From Herbaspirillum robiniae (lineage in GTDB: Bacteria > Pseudomonadota > Gammaproteobacteria > Burkholderiales > Burkholderiaceae_D): DNA of 64,000 nt. The translations under genes were made by a program, and so were the position numbers. The DNA lies in assembly GCF_002213415.1 (NCBI RefSeq), contig NZ_NJGU01000006.1:430037-494036 (forward strand), read 5' to 3'. Positions 59,128-64,000 of the stretch are shown here, one piece after another; position 1 is the stretch's first letter, and each line of letters begins with the position of its first letter. The notes beneath the pieces are model-generated. The model did not search any database. It was given only the letters and a program-made list of their open reading frames with translations, and had not been told where the DNA came from.

Positions 59128-59874
59128 TCAGGCCGGCGTCGCGGCCGCCACGCCCAGCTCGTCCAGCAGCTGCGCGCGCAAGGCTTGCGCGGCCGGATGG
59201 TCGCGGTTGTGCGCGGCCTCGGGCGCGACCGTGTAGTCGCTGGCGATGGCGCCGTCGCGCATGACCAGGATGCGGTCTGCCAGCACGATGGCCTCGTCCA
59301 CATCGTGCGTGACCAGCAGCACGCCGGGACGGTGGCGATCCAGCAGCTGGCGCACCAGCGCATGCATGCGGATGCGCGTCAGGGCGTCGAGCGCGGCGAA
59401 GGGTTCGTCCAGCAGCAGCAGGCGCGGTTCGCGCACCAGCGCGCGGGCCAGCGCCACGCGCTGCGCCTGGCCGCCGGAGAGGTTGCGCGGCCAGTCGTCG
59501 ATGCGGCTGCCCAGCCCGACCTCTTCCAGCGCCGCCTTGGCCAGCGGCTTGCCGGTCCTGTCGTCCAGACCGAGGGAAACGTTGCGCCACAGCGGATCCC
59601 AGGGAATCAGCCGGTGCTCCTGGAACACCACCGCCGGCTGCGAGGCGCCTTCGATGCGGCCGCCGTCGATGCAATCCAGCCCGGCCAGCGCGCGCAGCAG
59701 CGTGGTCTTGCCGCAGCCGCTCTCGCCCAGCAGGGCCACGAACTCGCCGCGCGCGATGCGCAGGTTCAGGCCCCTGATCACGGTGCGCTGGCCGTAGCGG
59801 CGCTGCAGGTTGCTGACGGTGACCGCGGCCTCGTCGAACCCGGCCGGGTGCATGGTGTGGGTGGCGGGCGACAT
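59128..59874 (-). CDS. ssuB: Aliphatic sulfonate ABC transporter, ATP-binding protein
   Basis: 248 aa ABC ATPase. Walker A is GESGCGKT at residues 50-57, the signature NLSGGQAQR, Walker [13 protein letters not shown] and the switch histidine in [11 protein letters not shown]. It couples ATP hydrolysis to import through SsuC. Starts inside the ssuC stop codon (TGATG). Confidence 0.92.
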   Translation of the reverse strand: MSPATHTMHPAGFDEAAVTVSNLQRRYGQRTVIRGLNLRIARGEFVALLGESGCGKTTLLRALAGLDCIDGGRIEGASQPAVVFQEHRLIPWDPLWRNVSLGLDDRTGKPLAKAALEEVGLGSRIDDWPRNLSGGQAQRVALARALVREPRLLLLDEPFAALDALTRIRMHALVRQLLDRHRPGVLLVTHDVDEAIVLADRILVMRDGAIASDYTVAPEAAHNRDHPAAQALRAQLLDELGVAAATPA

Positions 59875-60746
59875 CAGCGGCCCCTCCCTGCGTAGTTGGG
59901 ATGCCAGGCCAGCAGGCGGCGCTCCAGCAGGCGGGCGATGCCGTCTGACACCACGCCGATGCCGGCGTAGATGACGATGGTCAGCACGATCACGTCGGTC
60001 TGCAGGAACTCGCGCGCATCCATAGCCAGCGAGCCGATGCCGACATTGGCGGCGATGGTCTCGGCGATCACCAGCGCCAGCCAGGCCACCGCCAGCGCGT
60101 AACGCACGCCGGCGAGGATGGAAGGCAAGGCGCCCGGCAACACGATGCGGCGAATCAGCGTCCAGTTCGACAGGCCGGTCACGCGGCCCAGCTCCAGCAG
60201 CTTGGGGTCGACCTGGCGGATGCCCAGCACGGTGTTGATATAGATCGGGAACAGCACGCCCAGCGAGACCAGGAACACCTTGCCGCCCTCGCCCACGCCG
60301 AACCACACGATCACCAGCGGCAGCGCCGCCAGGAAAGGCACCGCGCGCACCATCTGCACGCTGCGGTCGAACAGCGCCTCGGCCAGGCGCGAGAAGCCCA
60401 CCAGCGTACCCAGGGCGAAACCGATGCTGCCGCCGATGGCAAAGCCGGCCGCCGCGCGCAGCAGGCTGGCGCCGAGATCGGAGAGCAGCCGCCCCTGGCC
60501 GATCAGGTTCCAGGCGGTGGCCAATACCTTGCTGGGCGCCGGCAGCACCTGCGGCGAGAGCGCGCCGGCGCGGGCCAACGCCTCCCACGCCAGCAGCAGC
60601 GCCAGCGGGGCGATCCACGAGATGAGGAAGAGGCTGCGTTCTCCCAACGCGACCCGCGCGCTCGCGGCGGGCTGCGTCGCGGAACGCGGCGAAGAAGATG
60701 CCGGCGTCGCCGCCGGCAGGGGAAGTCGGTTGACCGCTTCGGGCAT
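59874..60746 (-). CDS. ssuC: Aliphatic sulfonate ABC transporter, permease
   Basis: 290 aa with a 40-residue Ala/Pro-rich cytoplasmic start, six membrane segments and the EAA-loop sequence AVAWLALVIAETIAANVGIGSLAMDAREFL that contacts SsuB. First gene of the set. Its upstream 150 bases are AT-richer than neighbours and may hold the regulator site, but none can be named. Confidence 0.9.
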   Translation of the reverse strand: MPEAVNRLPLPAATPASSSPRSATQPAASARVALGERSLFLISWIAPLALLLAWEALARAGALSPQVLPAPSKVLATAWNLIGQGRLLSDLGASLLRAAAGFAIGGSIGFALGTLVGFSRLAEALFDRSVQMVRAVPFLAALPLVIVWFGVGEGGKVFLVSLGVLFPIYINTVLGIRQVDPKLLELGRVTGLSNWTLIRRIVLPGALPSILAGVRYALAVAWLALVIAETIAANVGIGSLAMDAREFLQTDVIVLTIVIYAGIGVVSDGIARLLERRLLAWHPNYAGRGR

Positions 60747-60866
60747 GGATGATCCTTCACAAGTCTTGCGCGCGGCGGGCCGCCGCGGCGAGAAGGAAAA
60801 TCCTAATCAGCTTTGCCCGATGCGATAACTAATGATTTTGAACTTGCATATCCGGTAAACACATTT

Positions 60867-60899
60867 GCGGCGCCGGCCCGGGCAAGCGGCCGGCGCCGC
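60867..60899 (-). terminator. Perfect 12-bp GC-rich hairpin between the porin and ssu genes
   Basis: GCGGCGCCGGCC at 60867-60878 pairs fully with GGCCGGCGCCGC at 60888-60899. No T-run follows on the minus strand (AAATGTG), so it may be a transcript-stabilising or weak terminator stem after the porin. Confidence 0.55.
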
Positions 60900-60916
60900 C
60901 CTTCAACATCAGAAGA

Positions 60917-62038
60917 TCAGAAGGTGTGACGGATGCCCAGCTGCACGCCGGTCTCGCTGGCGCCGGCGTCCGGGCTCAGCGCCTGGCTGGCGGTGTAGCT
61001 GGCGCCGGTCATCTTGTAGGCGGCGGTGTTCTGGTTGATCAGACGCGAGGCCACCGCATACAGCCGGGTACGCTTGGACAGGTCGTAGTTCACGATCAGG
61101 CTGAACTGCCGCGCGTTGTTGTTGAGGCTGGAGCTGTCCTTGATGTAACCGCCGCCGGCGCCGATGGTGGTGCTGGCGTTGATGCGGTAATCGGCCGACA
61201 GGCTGTAGGTGTTGTGGTAGTTGCCCGGCGTGTTGCCGACCACGGCGCCGCTCGGGTCGTACTTGCCGGCCGGATTGGTGAACACGTTGCCGGTGGTGGC
61301 AGAGATCACTTCGTTGGTGCGGAAGAAGCCGAGATAGACCTTGCCGCTGCCGTAGTCGTAGTTGCCGCCCAGCATGAACTGCTTGACGCTGTTGGTGTTG
61401 GTGGCGTTGTTGGCGTTCAGGTAGGCGCTGCCGACGTACAGCGGCCCCTGCTGGGTCTGGAAGCCGATCTGGTAGACCGCGTTGGAGGCGGTGCTGCCGG
61501 AGCGTTCGCCCACCGAGTAATGCAGCTCGAGGTTGGAGTTGGCGAACTTGGGCGAGATGTAGCTGATGTCGTTGTCCACCCGCGCCAGCCAGTTGGCGAA
61601 GTTGTTGTAGGCCGAGCCGTAGGTGGCCGCGCCGAAGGCGTCCATGTTGCCGGCGTAGAGGAACATGGGTGAATTCTGGCGGCCCACGCGCACCTCGCCG
61701 AAGCCGCCGCCCAGGCCCACCCATGACTGGCGGTCGAAGAAGCGATAGCTGTTCTGCAGGCCGCCGGTGCTGGGATCGAAGCCGGTCTCCAGGTTGAACG
61801 TCGCGCGGTAGCCGTTGCCGAGGTCTTCAGTGCCCTTGAAGCCCAGGCGGCTGGTCATCTCGCCGTTGTTGCCCATGGCCCAGAGCGACGTGTTCTTGCC
61901 GCCCACGGTGCTCTTCTGGTAGCCGGTGTAGACGTCCAGCACGCCGTAGATGGTGACCGAACTCTGGGCGTAGGCCGCCGGTGCGGCGGCCAGCAGCAGC
62001 GCCGCGGGCAGCAGTTTGATCCTGGTAGTGAAATGCAT
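60917..62038 (-). CDS. Gram-negative outer-membrane porin
   Basis: 373 aa. Signal peptide 1-24 (cleavage after AYA), then QSSVTIYGVLDVYTGYQ and SRLGFKGTEDLGNGYRATFNLETGF, the classic Burkholderiales general porin start. LGIRHTF ends in the barrel-assembly phenylalanine. A trimeric 16-stranded channel is expected. Close to aromatic-degradation genes, so it may favour those substrates, but that is inference. Confidence 0.93.
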   Translation of the reverse strand: MHFTTRIKLLPAALLLAAAPAAYAQSSVTIYGVLDVYTGYQKSTVGGKNTSLWAMGNNGEMTSRLGFKGTEDLGNGYRATFNLETGFDPSTGGLQNSYRFFDRQSWVGLGGGFGEVRVGRQNSPMFLYAGNMDAFGAATYGSAYNNFANWLARVDNDISYISPKFANSNLELHYSVGERSGSTASNAVYQIGFQTQQGPLYVGSAYLNANNATNTNSVKQFMLGGNYDYGSGKVYLGFFRTNEVISATTGNVFTNPAGKYDPSGAVVGNTPGNYHNTYSLSADYRINASTTIGAGGGYIKDSSSLNNNARQFSLIVNYDLSKRTRLYAVASRLINQNTAAYKMTGASYTASQALSPDAGASETGVQLGIRHTF

Positions 62039-62182
62039 CTGAGCTCCTCCTCAAGGTATGTCGATGTTGTTGTTGCGGGTTGAAAATCTGCCGGCGCGCA
62101 GGCATCCCGCTGCCGTTGCGCGCCTGGTGAAACGTGGATGAAAAGCGGCCGTGCGCGAAATCGCAGGCAAGCCGCTCCCCTC

Positions 62183-62205
62183 GCGCCGGAGGGTGGCTCC
62201 GGCGC
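62183..62205. other. Perfect 9-bp hairpin in the porin leader region
   Basis: GCGCCGGAG and CTCCGGCGC around GGTGG. It lies 30 bases past the stop of the next minus-strand gene and 145 bases before the porin start; no T-run, so role unclear. Confidence 0.5.
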
Positions 62206-62236
62206 TGTTGTATTGCGCGCTGTCGCGCGCGACGGA

Positions 62237-62764
62237 TCAGCCCTGGCGTTCGAAGTGCTTCTTCACGATCAGCGCCAGCGGCACGGTGAAGAAGATGTGC
62301 GACATGAAGCCGCCGATGATGACGCCCGGGTCGTAGTAGTTGGGATGGTTGTCGGAGGCGATCATGATGGCCACGTGCATCAGGATCCACGCCACTACCG
62401 CATAGAACAGTGCAACGAAGGTGGCCTCATAGCCCCTGCGGCGGAAGTGCGGCCAGATCGCGGCGAACAGGATGCCCCACACCAGCGTGAAGAAGAAGTG
62501 GATGCCGGTGCCGACGAAGTAGGCGACGATGCCCAGCGACTCCTGCACGTCCCGGCCGAACACCAGCCCGGTGGCGTTGCGCGGGATGCCGGCCAGCGGC
62601 ATCAGGTGCTGCGCGCCGACCCAGACCAGCGCCTCGTAGATCCAGATGATGACGCCGCCGGTCAGGCCGCCGATGATGCCGGCCCTGATCAGCGCCGAAC
62701 GGTCCTTCCAGCCGGAAGTGGATGATGCCGCGCCGATGGCGGCCGTGTGTTGTGCGGTCTGCAT
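62237..62764 (-). CDS. Integral membrane protein of unknown function (faintly YagU-like)
   Basis: 175 aa. Four hydrophobic segments (about 27-46, 78-103, 112-135, 148-168) connected by short loops with WIYEALVWVGAQHLMPLAG and SHIFFTVPLALIVKKHF. The arrangement loosely recalls YagU-type inner-membrane proteins, but I would not name it. Between the porin and the aldolase gene on the same strand. Confidence 0.68.
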   Translation of the reverse strand: MQTAQHTAAIGAASSTSGWKDRSALIRAGIIGGLTGGVIIWIYEALVWVGAQHLMPLAGIPRNATGLVFGRDVQESLGIVAYFVGTGIHFFFTLVWGILFAAIWPHFRRRGYEATFVALFYAVVAWILMHVAIMIASDNHPNYYDPGVIIGGFMSHIFFTVPLALIVKKHFERQG

Positions 62765-62939
62765 GGTGTCTGCCTTTCTCCTTAAGTTGGCGATTTGTGC
62801 GGACGGTGTTGCCGTCCATTTTTTCTTCTGTTGCGGTATTGCTTTTGTTTGTTATTCGTCGCTGCCGGCTTGTTTGAATTGTCTTGCCGTCGTCTCCTTC
62901 CATTCCCTCCGCGGGTCCGTGCTGCGGGCGTGCTCCGTT

Positions 62940-63638
62940 TCAGTCGATGTATTTCAGCCCCGCCGCCGCCAGCGGGCCGCGCATGTCGTACATGTCCAGC
63001 CCCAGCACACCGGCGGCCAGCTTGTCGCGCTTTTCGCCTTCCAGCGCTTCGCGCTTGTGCGCGGCCTGGGCCACGCGCGCGGCGTCCGCCGCCGGCACCG
63101 CCACCACGCCGTCGTCGTCGGCCACGATGGCGTCGCCGGGGTTGACCAGCGCGCCGGCGCAGATCACCGGGATGTTGACCGAGCCCAGCGTCGCCTTGAT
63201 CGTGCCCTTGGCGCTGACGGCGCGGCTCCAGACAGGGAAGCCCATTTCCTTCAGCACCTTCACGTCGCGCACGCCGGCGTCGATGATCAGCGCCTTCGCG
63301 CCGCGCGCCATGAAGCTGGTGGCCAGCAGGTCGCCGAAGTAGCCGTCAGTGCATTCGGCGGTGACGGCAGCCACCACGATGTCGCCGGGGCGGATCTGCT
63401 CGGCCGCCACGTGCATCATCCAGTTGTCGCCCGGATGCAGCAGCACCGTCACCGCGGTGCCGGACACCACGGCGCCCGGCCAGATCGGCCGCATGTAGGG
63501 CTTCATCAGGCCGGTGCGGCCCTGCGCCTCATGCACGGTGGCCGTACCGAACTTGCCCAGCTGCGCGACCGCATCCTCATCGGCGCGCCCGATGTTGCGT
63601 TTGACGATGCCCAGCTGGTTGATCAGGGGAGTGCTCAT
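62940..63638 (-). CDS. ligK: 4-carboxy-4-hydroxy-2-oxoadipate aldolase / oxaloacetate decarboxylase (RraA-like family)
   Basis: 232 aa with the RraA-like fold. The active-site [21 protein letters not shown] and the RD motif in IDAGVRDV match the class II HMG/CHA aldolases of the protocatechuate 4,5-cleavage and gallate pathways (LigK, GalC). It would split 4-carboxy-4-hydroxy-2-oxoadipate to pyruvate and oxaloacetate. Two bases separate it from the upstream LigJ-like gene, which supports the role. Confidence 0.85.
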   Translation of the reverse strand: MSTPLINQLGIVKRNIGRADEDAVAQLGKFGTATVHEAQGRTGLMKPYMRPIWPGAVVSGTAVTVLLHPGDNWMMHVAAEQIRPGDIVVAAVTAECTDGYFGDLLATSFMARGAKALIIDAGVRDVKVLKEMGFPVWSRAVSAKGTIKATLGSVNIPVICAGALVNPGDAIVADDDGVVAVPAADAARVAQAAHKREALEGEKRDKLAAGVLGLDMYDMRGPLAAAGLKYID

Positions 63639-63640
63639 GC

Positions 63641-64000
63641 TTACAGCCCTTTCGCTTTCAGGGCGGCGTCCAGGCGCGGATACACGCGGCGGGCGTTGCC
63701 TTCGTAAATCTGGTGGCGCTCTTCGGGGCTCAGGGCGGCCGCCTCGATGTAGCGCTTGGTGTCGTCGTAGTAGTGCCCGGTCTCCGGATCGATGCCGCGC
63801 ACCGCGCCGATCATCTCGGAGGCGAACAGCACGTTGTCCACCGGGATCACCTTGGTCAGCAGGTCGATGCCCGGCTGGTGATACACGCAGGTGTCGAAGA
63901 AGATGTTGTTGAGCAGGTGATCCTTCAGCAGCGGCTTCTTCATCTCCTGCGCCAGGCCGCGGAAACGTCCCCAGTGGTACGGCACCGCGCCGCCGCCGTG
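63641..64000 (-). CDS. ligJ: LigJ-like amidohydrolase, 4-oxalomesaconate hydratase (5' part outside window)
   Basis: The C-terminal 119 residues are present. The open frame continues to the edge with [68 protein letters not shown] is characteristic of LigJ-type amidohydrolase_2 proteins that hydrate 4-oxalomesaconate, the step before the LigK-like aldolase next to it. The metal-binding N-terminus cannot be seen. Confidence 0.8.
   Translation of the reverse strand, partial: HGGGAVPYHWGRFRGLAQEMKKPLLKDHLLNNIFFDTCVYHQPGIDLLTKVIPVDNVLFASEMIGAVRGIDPETGHYYDDTKRYIEAAALSPEERHQIYEGNARRVYPRLDAALKAKGL

Overview
The window is high-GC chromosomal DNA, densely coding on both strands, from a Gram-negative bacterium. 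Gene content and protein style point to a betaproteobacterium of the Oxalobacteraceae, most like Herbaspirillum. This is an inference from recognised proteins; no 16S gene or database match is available. Pointers are the order rimP-nusA-infB-rbfA-truB, a stand-alone second-type infA beside cspA, a Burkholderiales-type porin, minor type IV pilins and RibBA-type enzymes. No tRNA, rRNA, prophage, IS transposase or CRISPR array was found.

Layout. 0-14.7 kb (minus strand) is a translation and RNA block: ribBA-type gene (cut by the edge), dusA, a probable small RNA, typA, truB, rbfA, infB, nusA, rimP, then rluB and scpB. 15-24.5 kb holds a PAS-GGDEF-EAL protein, a membrane-anchored glutamate-synthase-like protein, a TusA-like protein, a NUDIX hydrolase, alaS, a Lys/His-rich secreted peptide and a glycerophosphodiesterase. 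24.7-34 kb holds a LytS/LytTR two-component pair, glnS, a ZntB-like transporter, a uracil-type permease and several small envelope proteins. 34-41 kb carries two tandem paralogous lipoproteins, sbcB, a His-rich PadR regulator with two clear operators, an AhpD-like protein and a repeat-rich intergenic region. 41-49.6 kb carries a FadE-type dehydrogenase, a zinc metallopeptidase, a run of small genes and a minor-pilin operon (pilV-pilW-pilX-pilE-fimT). 49.6-54.5 kb holds ribD, ribE, infA, cspA and an O-acetylhomoserine sulfhydrylase. 54.7-64 kb holds a copper-type TonB receptor, a sulfonate operon (ssuCBAD order), a porin, a membrane protein and the start of a 4,5-cleavage aromatic pathway (LigK-like aldolase and LigJ-like hydratase, cut by the edge).

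How parts work together. The rimP cluster makes 30S maturation, elongation and initiation factors from one promoter, with a strong terminator-like hairpin in the leader that suggests attenuation. ribD, ribE and the distant ribBA-type gene are steps of riboflavin synthesis. The ssu genes and metY both serve sulfur acquisition. The LytS/LytTR pair resembles AlgZ/AlgR, which control type IV pili in other bacteria, and a pilin operon lies 20 kb away; that link is speculative.

The least ordinary signals are non-coding: a short putative RNA with an anti-Shine-Dalgarno loop next to typA, a family of four hairpins with an identical five-base loop between infA and cspA, a structured putative RNA upstream of infA, an 11-bp tandem repeat upstream of alaS, and the rimP leader. 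All are read directly from sequence; their expression and function are inferred.
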